DNA of 64,000 nt from contig NZ_CP114905.1 in assembly GCF_027497195.1 (NCBI RefSeq), forward strand, positions 3,706,001 to 3,770,000. Direction: 5' to 3'. Under the pieces are notes generated by a model. The model did no database searches and had not been told where the DNA came from. It saw nothing but the letters and a program-made list of their open reading frames with translations. Shown piece after piece: positions 36,960 through 45,355 of the stretch (position 1 is the first letter of the stretch; each line of letters begins with the position of its first letter). The DNA is from Streptomyces sp. WMMC500. Its GTDB lineage: Bacteria > Actinomycetota > Actinomycetes > Streptomycetales > Streptomycetaceae. A program made the translations under genes and the position numbers.

Positions 36960-37700
36960 TCAGCGGGGGCGGCGCCCCAGCTCCCCTTCCCATCTGCGAT
37001 AGAGCTTGTGCGCCACGCCCGCGGCGTCCAGGGCGCGGCCGGCGACGAAGTCCACGAGGTCCTGGATGCCGGTGGCCCCGGCGTAGAAGGCCGGCGCGGC
37101 CGGGAGCACCACGGCGCCCGCCTCGTCCAGGGCGACCATCTGCCGCAGCGTCGGCCCGGGCAGCGGCGTCTCCCGTACGACGACGACCAGCGGCCGGCCC
37201 TCCTTCAGCGTCACGCTCGCCGCGCGCTGCAGCAGGTCCTTGGAGAGCCCGAGCGCGATGCCGGCGACCGCGGCCGTCGACGCCGGGACGACGATCATGC
37301 CCTTCACGGGGTACGAACCGGAGGAGGGCCCGGCCGCCAGATCCCCGGCCGCCCAGTGCCGTACGTCCGCCAGATCCGGCTCGGCGCCGAACGCGCCGGG
37401 CCGGCCGTCGGCGCCGGCGGCGAGCCAGCGCCGCAGGTCGTCGCGCCAGTGCGCGTCGCGGAACGGGCCCCCGGTCTCGTCCAGCACCGTCAGCCGCGCG
37501 GCCCGGCTGACGACGAGGTCGACGGCCTCCCCGGCGTGCAGCAGCGCGCGCAGCACGGCGGCTGCGTACGGGGTCCCGGAGGCCCCGGAGACGCCGACGA
37601 CCCAGGGCCGGCGTCGACCCCGGCCGGGCCGTTCGGCGTACGGCTCCTCGTACGACTGCCCGTGCGGGTCCTCGTACGGCGTCTGGTGCGGCGGCTCCAC
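36960..37700 (-). CDS. UbiX-family flavin prenyltransferase (menaquinone pathway)
   Basis: 246 residues. It makes the prenylated FMN cofactor that UbiD-type decarboxylases need. Family motifs are VVGVSGASGTPYAAAVLRAL near residue 34, PASTAAVAGIALGLSKDLLQRAA and VVVRETPLPGPTLRQM. The first 30 residues are a Pro/Tyr/Glu-rich extension. GTG start. The partner UbiD-like gene lies at 39904, with the rhomboid gene and a toxin-antitoxin pair between. Confidence 0.9.
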   Translation of the reverse strand: MEPPHQTPYEDPHGQSYEEPYAERPGRGRRRPWVVGVSGASGTPYAAAVLRALLHAGEAVDLVVSRAARLTVLDETGGPFRDAHWRDDLRRWLAAGADGRPGAFGAEPDLADVRHWAAGDLAAGPSSGSYPVKGMIVVPASTAAVAGIALGLSKDLLQRAASVTLKEGRPLVVVVRETPLPGPTLRQMVALDEAGAVVLPAAPAFYAGATGIQDLVDFVAGRALDAAGVAHKLYRRWEGELGRRPR

Positions 37701-37791
37701 GCGGCGAGCCTATCCGGCCACGGGAACCGAGGCGCATGCCGCCTGCGTTTCTCCCTAACGAGGACACACTGGTCCGAAGGGGGCTCGGGTG

Positions 37792-38442
37792 ATGTACGAA
37801 CCTTACGGGCGCGGCACCCCCGCCGCGCGGCCGCGGCGGGCGGCACGACCGCCGCGCGGGCGAATATACGTGAAGCGCGCCGCGCTGCTGATGCTCGCGT
37901 GGGTGGCGCTGCTGTGGGTGCTGGAGGCCGTCGACCAGGCGGGCGGCAACGAGCTGGACAGGTACGCGATCACGCCGCGCGAGTTCGGTGAGCTGCGGGA
38001 CGTGCTCCCGGCGTCGTTCATGCACTTCGGCTGGGACCACCTGTCGGCGAACACGGGGCCGCTGCTGGTGCTCGGCTTCATCGCGGCGATACGCGGGGTC
38101 GGCCGGTTCGTCGGCGTGGCCGCGGTGATCATGCTGGTGAGCGGGCTCGGGGTGTGGCTGGTCTCACCCGCGGGGTCGAACACGGCGGGTGCGTCGGGCG
38201 TCGTCTTCGGCCTCTTCGGCTACGTGGTGGTGCGCGGCTTCGTCGACCGGCGCATGGCCGACGTGCTGATCGGCATCGTGGTCGCGTTGGTGTACGGCTC
38301 GATGGTGTGGGGCGCCCTGCCGACGGACCAGGTCGTGGAGCAGTCGATCTCCTGGCAGGCCCACCTCTTCGGCCTGCTGGGCGGGGTGCTGGCGGCGTTC
38401 TACTTCAGCGACCGCAGGCGAATGGCGAGCGGAGCGGGCTGA
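37792..38442 (+). CDS. Rhomboid-family intramembrane serine protease
   Basis: 216 residues, six helices. The catalytic serine is in GASGVVFGLFGY (Ser near residue 135) and the histidine in SWQAHLFGLLGG (near residue 190); the first-loop motif is SFMHFGWDHLSANT. It cleaves transmembrane segments of unknown targets. The ATG at 37792 is preferred; a GTG at 37789 directly precedes it. Confidence 0.9.
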   Translation: MYEPYGRGTPAARPRRAARPPRGRIYVKRAALLMLAWVALLWVLEAVDQAGGNELDRYAITPREFGELRDVLPASFMHFGWDHLSANTGPLLVLGFIAAIRGVGRFVGVAAVIMLVSGLGVWLVSPAGSNTAGASGVVFGLFGYVVVRGFVDRRMADVLIGIVVALVYGSMVWGALPTDQVVEQSISWQAHLFGLLGGVLAAFYFSDRRRMASGAG

Positions 38443-38458
38443 GGCGGAGTGGCATCTT

Positions 38459-38466
38459 CTGTACAG
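38459..38466. promoter_or_regulatory. Operator-like palindrome before second Phd-type antitoxin
   Basis: CTGTACAG lies seven bases before the antitoxin ATG and resembles CTGTACACTACAG at 32403-32415. TACAGT within the same stretch could serve as a -10 box, giving a very short leader. Confidence 0.45.
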
Positions 38467-38473
38467 TTGATGC

Positions 38474-38725
38474 ATGAGTGAGACACTGCCCATCGCACAG
38501 GCACGCAGCCGGTTCGGCGCGCTCGTCCGCCGTGCCGCTCTCGGCCGCGAGCGCACCATCATCACCGACCACGGCGAGCCAGCCGCCATGATCGTCGGCA
38601 TAGGGGACATCGAGGACCTCGAAGACGCCCTCGCCGTCGCGCAGTACGAAGCCCGCAAGGCCCGCGGCGAGGACACGTACGTGCCGCACGACGAGGTGCG
38701 CAAACGGCTGGGATTCGACACGTGA
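38474..38725 (+). CDS. Phd/YefM-family antitoxin (second copy)
   Basis: 83 residues. It begins SETLPIAQARSRFGALVRRAA and has ITDHGEPAAMIVGIGDIEDLEDAL, homologous to the antitoxin at 32418. The C-terminus HDEVRKRLGFDT parallels the HAEVKKMLGFT of the other copy. It overlaps the toxin gene by 4 bp. Confidence 0.88.
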   Translation: MSETLPIAQARSRFGALVRRAALGRERTIITDHGEPAAMIVGIGDIEDLEDALAVAQYEARKARGEDTYVPHDEVRKRLGFDT

Positions 38726-38973
38726 GCCACGGGGTCGTCTGGGAGACCGACGCCTTGAACGCCGCCGCGGGCTTCCTCGATGACGACCCCGCCGGGCTCC
38801 GGGCGCTCTTCGACGGCATCGACGCCCTCGCTACGGAGCAGCGCCCGAAGAACTCGGCTCCCTGGGGCGGTGACAAGCGACGACTAGGGGTCGGCCGCTA
38901 CCGGGCGATCTACCGCATCGACGACGGCAGGGTCACCGTGCTCGTACTCCACGTCGGCCGCACCGCGGAGTGA
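38722..38973 (+). CDS. RelE/ParE-family toxin (second copy)
   Basis: 83 residues from a GTG overlapping the antitoxin stop. DKRRLGVGRYRAIYRIDDGR and VLHVGR are the RelE-type core. It is related to the toxin at 32714 but diverged, so cross-talk with the other antitoxin is possible yet not certain. The pair is inserted between the rhomboid gene and mqnP. Confidence 0.85.
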   Translation: MSHGVVWETDALNAAAGFLDDDPAGLRALFDGIDALATEQRPKNSAPWGGDKRRLGVGRYRAIYRIDDGRVTVLVLHVGRTAE

Positions 38974-38986
38974 CGACGGCGACGTG

Positions 38987-39907
38987 TCACAGACTGAGGT
39001 CGCGTACGAAGAGGTCCGTCGCCGCGCAGCAGAAGAGGACGATGCCGATCACGCCGTTCAGCGTGAAGAACGCCCGGTTCAGCCGGCTCAGGTCGTCCGG
39101 GCGCACGATGGCGTGCTCGTACGCGAACACCCCCGCCACCACCGCCAGGCCCACCCAGAACGGCGCGCCCGCGTCCGTCGCCAGCGCGTACCAGACGAGC
39201 AGCGCCATCGTCACGACGTGCGCCGCCCGCGCCCCGTACAGCGCCCCGGCAACGCCGAAGCGGGCCGGGACCGAGCGGATGCCCTGGGCGCGGTCGCTGT
39301 CGACGTCCTGGCAGGCGTAGATCAGGTCGAAGCCGCCGATCCAGATGCCCACCGCGAGCCCCAGCAGCACCGCGGGCCACGACCACTCCCCCGTCACCGC
39401 CAGCCACGCGCCGATCGGCCCGATCGCCTGGGCGAGCCCCAGGATCGCGTGCGGGTAGTTCGTGAACCGCTTGCCGTACGGATAGACCACCATCGGCACG
39501 GCCGCGACCGGCGCCAGCGCCAGGCACAGCGGGTTCAGCAGCGCCGCGGCGCCGAGGAAGATCGCCAGCGCGATCAGCGCACCCGTCCACGCCGAGCGGA
39601 CGGAGACCGCGCCGGTGACCAGTTCGCGGTGCGCGGTGCGCGGGTTGCGGCCGTCGATCTCGCGGTCGATGATCCGGTTCGCGGCCATCGCGAACGTCCG
39701 CAGCGCCACCATCGCGACCGTGACGAGCAGCAGCGTCCCCCACTCGACGGTCCCGTCGCCGTCGACCAGCATCGCCGTCAGCGCGGCGATGTACGCGAAC
39801 GGCAGCGCGAAGACCGAGTGCTCGATCATCACCAGCCGCAGAAAAGCGCGTACCGCGCTGCCCGGCCGGGCGGGACCCGGGCCGACGACGCTCCCCGCGG
39901 CCGTCAC
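38987..39907 (-). CDS. mqnP: Menaquinone biosynthesis prenyltransferase (UbiA family)
   Basis: 306 residues, about eight to nine helices. The two Asp-rich motifs NRIIDREIDGRNPRTAHREL (near residue 78) and YACQDVDSDRAQGI bind the prenyl diphosphate. It attaches the polyprenyl chain to the naphthoate-type intermediate of the futalosine route. The GTG at 39907 overlaps the UbiD-like gene stop by 4 bp. Confidence 0.92.
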   Translation of the reverse strand: MTAAGSVVGPGPARPGSAVRAFLRLVMIEHSVFALPFAYIAALTAMLVDGDGTVEWGTLLLVTVAMVALRTFAMAANRIIDREIDGRNPRTAHRELVTGAVSVRSAWTGALIALAIFLGAAALLNPLCLALAPVAAVPMVVYPYGKRFTNYPHAILGLAQAIGPIGAWLAVTGEWSWPAVLLGLAVGIWIGGFDLIYACQDVDSDRAQGIRSVPARFGVAGALYGARAAHVVTMALLVWYALATDAGAPFWVGLAVVAGVFAYEHAIVRPDDLSRLNRAFFTLNGVIGIVLFCCAATDLFVRDLSL

Positions 39908-41349
39908 AGGCCGTACTCCCGCCAGCGCGCGTCGACCTTCGCCGCCGTGGCCGGATCGGAGACGACCATGTCCGGCCAGCCGCGCGTGTAGCCCTCCTCG
40001 GGCAGCTTCGCGGTGGCGTCGATGCCCGCCTTGCCGCCCCAGAACTGCTGGTAGGAGGCGTGGTCGAGGTGGTCCACCGGGCCCTCGACGACGGACAGGT
40101 CGCGGGCGTAGTCGGTGTTGCCGAGTGCCCGCCAGGCGACCTCCTGGAGGTCGTGCACGTCGCAGTCGGCGTCGACGACGACGATCAGCTTGGTCAGCGA
40201 CATCATGTGCGCGCCCCAGATCGCGGACATCACCTTCTGCGCGTGCTTCGGGTACTTCTTGTCGATCGAGACGATCGCGCAGTTGTGGAAGCCGCCCGCC
40301 TCCGGCAGGTGGTAGTCCACGATGTCCGGCACGATCACCTTCAGCAGTGGCAGGAAGAACCGCTCGGTGGCCCGCCCCAGCGGCCCGTCCTCGGTCGGCG
40401 GGCGGCCGACGACGATGGACTGCAGCAGCGGGCGGCGGCGCATCGTGACGGCGTCGATGGTCAGGGCGGGGAACGGCTCCTGCGGGGTGTAGAAGCCGGT
40501 GTGGTCGCCGAACGGGCCCTCCGGCAGCTCCCTGCCGGGCTCCAGCCAGCCTTCGAGCACCACTTCGGCGTGCGCGGGGACCTGGAGCGGCACGGTCTTG
40601 CAGTCGACCATCTCGACGCGTTTGCCGCCGATGAAGCCGGCGAGCATGTACTCGTCCATGTCGCCGGGCAGCGGCGCGGTCGCCGCGTACGTCACGGCCG
40701 GCGGGCAGCCGAAGGCGATGGCCACGGGCAGCTTCTCGCCGCGGCGGGCGGCGACCTGGTAGTGGTTGCGGCTGTCCTTGTGGATCTGCCAGTGCATGGC
40801 GATGGTGCGGCGGTCGTGGCGCTGGAGGCGGTAGAGGCCGAGGTTGCGGACGCCGGTCTCGGGGTCCTTGGTGTGGGTGAGGCCCAGGTTGTAGAAGGAC
40901 CCGCCGTCCTGGGGCCAGGTGAAGAGCGCGGGGATCGTGTCGAGGTCGACGTCGTCGCCGGTGAGCACGACCTCCTGCACGGGGCCGTCCTTCGCCTTCC
41001 GCGGCGGCACGTGCGCCATGGAGCCGAGCTTGCCGAACGCCTCGCGTACACCAGTGAAGCCCTGCGGCAGCTCGGGCTTGAGCAGCCCGCCGATGCGCTC
41101 GCCGATCTCCGCGTACGAGGTGAGGCCGAGGGCTTTGAGGAGCCGGCGGTCGGTGCCGAAGACGTTCATCGCCAGGGGCATGGCGGAGCCCTTGACGTTC
41201 TCGAAGAGGAGGGCGGGGCCGCCGGCCTTGTTCACGCGGTCGGTGATCTCGCCGACTTCGAGGTACGGATCGACCTCGGCCTTGATGCGCTTGAGGTCGC
41301 CGTCGCGCTCGAGGGCCCGCAGCAGCGAGCGGAGATCGTCGTAAGCCAT
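39904..41349 (-). CDS. UbiD-family decarboxylase (menaquinone biosynthesis)
   Basis: 481 residues. A prenyl-FMN-dependent decarboxylase that acts in the late futalosine pathway along with the UbiX and UbiA proteins encoded nearby. Family blocks include AYDDLRSLLRALERDGDLKRI, GPFGDHTGFYTP, the E-x2-R/E-x3 region GRATERFFLPLLK, and YARDLSVVEGPVDHLDHASY. The ATG at 41349 gives the family N-terminus; the longer frame upstream is Pro/Arg-rich non-coding sequence. Confidence 0.93.
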   Translation of the reverse strand: MAYDDLRSLLRALERDGDLKRIKAEVDPYLEVGEITDRVNKAGGPALLFENVKGSAMPLAMNVFGTDRRLLKALGLTSYAEIGERIGGLLKPELPQGFTGVREAFGKLGSMAHVPPRKAKDGPVQEVVLTGDDVDLDTIPALFTWPQDGGSFYNLGLTHTKDPETGVRNLGLYRLQRHDRRTIAMHWQIHKDSRNHYQVAARRGEKLPVAIAFGCPPAVTYAATAPLPGDMDEYMLAGFIGGKRVEMVDCKTVPLQVPAHAEVVLEGWLEPGRELPEGPFGDHTGFYTPQEPFPALTIDAVTMRRRPLLQSIVVGRPPTEDGPLGRATERFFLPLLKVIVPDIVDYHLPEAGGFHNCAIVSIDKKYPKHAQKVMSAIWGAHMMSLTKLIVVVDADCDVHDLQEVAWRALGNTDYARDLSVVEGPVDHLDHASYQQFWGGKAGIDATAKLPEEGYTRGWPDMVVSDPATAAKVDARWREYGL

Positions 41350-41581
41350 GCGCCCCAGTATCCGCCAGGGGCCCCGCACGTTCGGCGAAGGGGTACGCAG
41401 CGGGGCGCGGGCAGGGGGCGGGGCCGGTGCGGGGCCGGTGCGGGGGCGATGCGGGCGGCGCTGCCGGGGTGCCGGCGCCACGGACTACGCTGGACGGACC
41501 GCGGGGTCCGTACGGGACCGCACAGAACCCGGCGCGGGAAACCGCCGCATCCCCGCGCCACCGCACGTCGAAGGGCCGCAC

Positions 41582-42001
41582 ATGCTCAGGTATCTGCCGT
41601 TTCTCCTGGTCCTGGCAGTGTGGATCTACGCGTTCATCGACTGCCTGAACACCCCGGAGAAGGAAGTACGGAACCTGCCCAAGCTGGTCTGGGTGGCGAT
41701 CATCGTGCTCTTCGGCTCGGTGCTCTTCGGTCCGCTGGCGTGGCTGGTCGGCGGCCGGCCGCGGGGCCGCCCGGTGATCGCCGGCGAGGGCGCCGGCGGG
41801 GGCGCGGGGCGGCCGGGGCGGCGCGGCCGGTGGGTGGCGCCCGACGACAACCCGGACTTCCTCCGCTCGCTGGAGGAGGACCGGCAGGAGGAGCAGCGGC
41901 GGGAGGAGCGGCGGCGCCGGGAGGAGAAGGACGAGCGCGGCCGGGAGCGGGACGAGGAAGGCCCGGAAGGGCGCCAGGGACCCGACGGGGACCGTCGCTG
42001 A
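41582..42001 (+). CDS. PLDc_N-domain membrane protein (first of a tandem pair)
   Basis: 139 residues. Two membrane helices (LRYLPFLLVLAVWIYAFID and LVWVAIIVLFGSVLFGPLAWLVGG) form the PLDc_N domain, and the conserved WVAPDDNPDFLRSL precedes a highly charged Glu/Arg tail. No phospholipase catalytic domain is present; the function is unknown. The next gene is a paralogue. Confidence 0.85.
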   Translation: MLRYLPFLLVLAVWIYAFIDCLNTPEKEVRNLPKLVWVAIIVLFGSVLFGPLAWLVGGRPRGRPVIAGEGAGGGAGRPGRRGRWVAPDDNPDFLRSLEEDRQEEQRREERRRREEKDERGRERDEEGPEGRQGPDGDRR

Positions 42002-42071
42002 GACGTTAACCTGACGCGGAGACGCAGTGGGGGCCAAGGCGAAGCCCCGCGACATTCAGGGGGTTTGCCGC

Positions 42072-42470
42072 GTGCTCCGCTACCTGCCGTTCATGATCTT
42101 CCTCGGCGTGGTGATCTACGCGCTGATCGACTGCGCGACCACGAAGAAGGAGGACGCCAAGCACCTCCCCAAGGTCGCCTGGCTCATCCTCATCGTCCTG
42201 TTCCCGCTGCTGGGTTCCCTGGGCTGGCTGATAGCGGGCCGGAACCGCCGCCGCCCCTCGGCCGCGGGCGGGCGCGCCGGCGGGGGGTCCGGCGGGGGCA
42301 CCGGGGGCGGACGGCGCTCGACGTGGGTGGCGCCGGACGACAACCCGGAGTTCCTGAAGAAGCTGGGCGACGAGAACGCGAAAGACGACAGCAACGAGGG
42401 CACTGAGGACGACGGGGACGAGAAGGGCGACGGGGACGGCAGGCGGGACGGCGGCCCGCGCAAGGACTGA
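42072..42470 (+). CDS. PLDc_N-domain membrane protein (second of a tandem pair)
   Basis: 132 residues, paralogue of the preceding gene: LRYLPFMIFLGVVIYALIDC, two helices, then WVAPDDNPEFLKKLG and an acidic Asp/Gly/Glu tail in place of the Arg/Glu tail. The GTG at 42072 aligns with the neighbour's start; a GTG at 42027 would add 15 residues. The opposite tails might pair, but that is speculation. Confidence 0.8.
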   Translation: MLRYLPFMIFLGVVIYALIDCATTKKEDAKHLPKVAWLILIVLFPLLGSLGWLIAGRNRRRPSAAGGRAGGGSGGGTGGGRRSTWVAPDDNPEFLKKLGDENAKDDSNEGTEDDGDEKGDGDGRRDGGPRKD

Positions 42471-42623
42471 CCCGAAGGTGCCGGCGTAGAACCGTAGCCC
42501 CCTACGCCCAGCGTGACGCGGCTCACACCCGCCCCTGTCACGTACCGCCCCGGCCGTCTGTCCCATGGTCGCTCCCGCGCTCCCGCGAGGAGCCGCAGAC
42601 CGGACAGACCACCGGAGGCCCAG

Positions 42624-43898
42624 ATGCCCACTCACCCCCGCGGCCACCGCATCGTCGTCGTCGGCGCCGGTTACACCGGCATGTTCGCCGCCGTACGCAC
42701 CGCCCACCGCACCCGCCGCCTCGGCGCCCGGATCACGCTCGTGAACCCCTCGCCGCGGTTCACCGAGCGGCTGCGCATGCATCAGGTCGCCGCCGGGCAG
42801 CGGCTCGCCGACCACCGCATCGCGGACCTGCTCGCCGGCACCGGCGTCGAGTTCGTGGAGGGCCGTGCCGTGGCGATCGACCCCCGGGCGCGGCGGGTGA
42901 CGGTCGAACGGACCGCCCGGGGCGGTTCCGGCGACGGACCGGCCGCGCGGCGCGGGGTCACCGACGTTCCGTACGACACCCTCGTCTACGCCCTCGGCAG
43001 CGTCACCGACGTCACCCGCGTCCCGGGCGCCGACACGCACGCCGTGACGCTCGACGACCCGCGCGCCGCCCACGCGTTCGGCGTCCGCCTCGCCGCCCTG
43101 GCCGCGGCCGGCGGCCGGGTCACCGTCAGCGGCGGCGGCCTCACCGGCGTCGAGGCCGCGGCCGAACTCGCCGAAAGCCACCCGGGTCTTGAGGTCACGC
43201 TCCTCAGCCGCGGCGTACCCGGCGCGATGATGGGCGACCGGGCGCGCGCGCATCTGGACCGCGCGCTGGCTCGTCTGGGCGTGACGGTACGCGCCGGGGC
43301 CGACGTCACGAAGGTGCTGCCCGGCGCCGTCGAACTGGCCGGTGGCGAGCAGGTGCCGTCCGATCTGACCCTGTGGACCGCGGGCGTACGGGTGTCCGGG
43401 CTCGCGGCCCGCGCCGGGATCGAGACGGACGCGCGCGGGCTGGTCGTGGTGGACGACCGGCTGCGGTCGGTGTCGCACCCGGAGGTGTACGCGATCGGGG
43501 ACGCGGCGGCCGTGCGCCAGGCGTGGGGGCAGGTGCACGGCACCTGCCAGAGCGGGTTGCCCACGGCGCAGCACGTCGCGGACGCCCTCGCGCGGACGCT
43601 GCGGGGGCGGGCGGTGAAGCGGTTCCGGTTCGGGTACTTCCACCAGCCGGTGAGCCTGGGGCGGCGGGACGCGGTGATCCAGTTCACGTACGCGGACGAC
43701 GCGCCGCGGCGGGTGTACCTGCGGGGGCGGTGGGCGGTGCGTTACAAGGAGGCGGTCAGCTCAAGCCCGGTGATGATGTACCGGCTGGGCAGGCGGATGA
43801 ACGTCCGCGCGGTGCTGTCCCGGGGCGGACGGGCGACGCGGCGTGCGGCGCGGCGCGGCTCGTACGACGGCACCCTGCGGGTGGCGGGGGGACGGTGA
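42624..43898 (+). CDS. NDH-2-like FAD/NAD(P)-dependent oxidoreductase
   Basis: 424 residues with two Rossmann domains: HRIVVVGAGYTGMFAAVRT for FAD and VTVSGGGLTGVEAAAELAE for NAD(P)H, and the FAD-closing EVYAIGDAAAV. It resembles type II NADH dehydrogenases and related pyridine nucleotide-disulfide reductase family enzymes without a redox-active Cys pair. ATG at 42624 with CCGGAGG. The ECF sigma factor gene that follows is often linked with such oxidoreductases. Confidence 0.88.
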   Translation: MPTHPRGHRIVVVGAGYTGMFAAVRTAHRTRRLGARITLVNPSPRFTERLRMHQVAAGQRLADHRIADLLAGTGVEFVEGRAVAIDPRARRVTVERTARGGSGDGPAARRGVTDVPYDTLVYALGSVTDVTRVPGADTHAVTLDDPRAAHAFGVRLAALAAAGGRVTVSGGGLTGVEAAAELAESHPGLEVTLLSRGVPGAMMGDRARAHLDRALARLGVTVRAGADVTKVLPGAVELAGGEQVPSDLTLWTAGVRVSGLAARAGIETDARGLVVVDDRLRSVSHPEVYAIGDAAAVRQAWGQVHGTCQSGLPTAQHVADALARTLRGRAVKRFRFGYFHQPVSLGRRDAVIQFTYADDAPRRVYLRGRWAVRYKEAVSSSPVMMYRLGRRMNVRAVLSRGGRATRRAARRGSYDGTLRVAGGR

Positions 43899-43938
43899 TG
43901 GCGTTGCCGCGCGGCGGGAGCGCAGAGAGCATGGGGCG

Positions 43939-44964
43939 ATGAGCGGCAAGGAGCGGGAGACCGGGCCCGCATCCCCGGCGGGTGACTCGGCGGGCGACCC
44001 GCCCCCCGGCCACCCGCCCCCCGGCGACCCGTTCTCCGACCACCACCGGCTCCTCTTCGGCACCGCGTACCGCCTCCTCGGCAGCGTCGCCGACACCGAG
44101 GACGTACTCCAGGACGCCTGGCTGGCCTGGCACAGGACCGACCGCACCGCCGTCCGCAACCCCCGCGCGTACCTCGTCCGCACCGTCACCAATCTCTCCC
44201 TCAACCGCCTCACCTCCGCCCGCGCCACCCGCGAGCGCTACGTCGGCCCCTGGCTCCCCGAGCCGCTGCTCACCTCGCCCGACGTCGCCGACGAGGCCGA
44301 ACTGGCGGAGAGCGTCTCGACCGCGATGCTCGTCGTGCTGGAGACGCTCTCGCCCGTCGAGCGCGCGGTGTTCGTGCTCCGCGAGGCGTTCGGCTTCTCG
44401 CACGCCGAGATCGCCGGGTTCCTCGACCGCCCCGAGCCGACCGTCCGCCAGATCGCCCGCCGCGCCCGCGCCCACGTGGACTCCCGGCGCCCCCGCTTCG
44501 ACGCCGACGCCGACCGTCGTACGGAGGTCACCACCCGCTTCATGGCCGCTGCCGCCGGCGGCGACCTCAACGCAGTCATGGAACTGCTCGCCCCCGACGT
44601 CACTGCCTGGACCGACGGCGGCGGCGTGGTCGCCGCGGCCCGGCGCCCGCTGCACGGGCCGGACCACGTGGCCCGCTGGCTGCTCGGCGTACTGCGCAAG
44701 CCGATCTCGACGGACGTACGCCTGCGGCCCGCGACGATCAACGGCGAGGCGGGGATCCTCATCGACCAGTCCGGCACGGTGATCGGGACCCTGTCGTACG
44801 ACCTCACCGCCGGCCTCGTACGCCACCTGCACATCCAACTGAACCCGGCCAAACTCCGCGGCCTGCACGGCAGTCCCCCCGGCCGGCGATCACCCGGGTG
44901 CGGGTCTACCGTCGAGGTGTCCCCACCGGCGGGACAAGACGACGGGAGTGAGCGCCATGAGTGA
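43939..44964 (+). CDS. ECF41/SigJ-type sigma factor
   Basis: 341 residues. Region 2 is LLFGTAYRLLGSVADTEDVLQ and region 4 is SPVERAVFVLREAFGFSHAEI. An additional C-terminal SnoaL-like domain of about 150 residues carries the ECF41 marks WTDGGGVV and LNPAKL. In this group the C-terminal domain replaces an anti-sigma factor and both inhibits and enables the sigma. ECF41 genes usually control an adjacent oxidoreductase or similar gene, here the one at 42624. ATG at 43939. Confidence 0.88.
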   Translation: MSGKERETGPASPAGDSAGDPPPGHPPPGDPFSDHHRLLFGTAYRLLGSVADTEDVLQDAWLAWHRTDRTAVRNPRAYLVRTVTNLSLNRLTSARATRERYVGPWLPEPLLTSPDVADEAELAESVSTAMLVVLETLSPVERAVFVLREAFGFSHAEIAGFLDRPEPTVRQIARRARAHVDSRRPRFDADADRRTEVTTRFMAAAAGGDLNAVMELLAPDVTAWTDGGGVVAAARRPLHGPDHVARWLLGVLRKPISTDVRLRPATINGEAGILIDQSGTVIGTLSYDLTAGLVRHLHIQLNPAKLRGLHGSPPGRRSPGCGSTVEVSPPAGQDDGSERHE

Positions 44965-45301
44965 CCTTGCGTGGGTGCCCGAGTCCTGCACGCTGCCCAC
45001 CGCCGAGCGGCCCCTGCGGATCGCCGAGTGGGACGCGCTGTTCGCGGAGCCGGCGGCCCCGCCGTCCCGGCCGGACCCCCTGCGGCTGCGGGTGGTACTG
45101 GCCGGCGGGCCGGGGGTCGAGGAGCGGGTGCGGGAGCTGGCGGCACGGGAGAGCGGCTGCTGCTCGTTCTTCACCTTCGCCACCGGCCGCGACGAGGACG
45201 ATGCGGCCGCCCTGCTGTGGCTCGACATCGCCGTGGACGAGGCGCACGCGACCGTCCTCGACGCCCTCGCCGCCCGGATCGCCGCCGCGACGGCGCGCTG
45301 A
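44957..45301 (+). CDS. Hypothetical protein with a conserved CC motif
   Basis: 114 residues. Family-like blocks WVPESCTLPTAERPLRIAEWD and ARESGCCSFFTFA are visible, recurring in actinobacterial proteins often placed near regulators. The Cys pair could bind metal or sense redox state. The ATG at 44957 overlaps the sigma gene end by 8 bp and has GGGAG upstream. Confidence 0.75.
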   Translation: MSDLAWVPESCTLPTAERPLRIAEWDALFAEPAAPPSRPDPLRLRVVLAGGPGVEERVRELAARESGCCSFFTFATGRDEDDAAALLWLDIAVDEAHATVLDALAARIAAATAR

Positions 45302-45355
45302 GCCCGGACCTGCGGGGCGGGTGGCCGCCGCCGCAGCCGGCCGCTCCGGTACGGC

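Noticed and set aside
38987..42055. Single 1,022-residue minus-strand frame covering mqnP and beyond
   Set aside because: Only the last 306 codons match a protein family (UbiA); the rest is out of frame with the UbiD-like gene and is its shadow.
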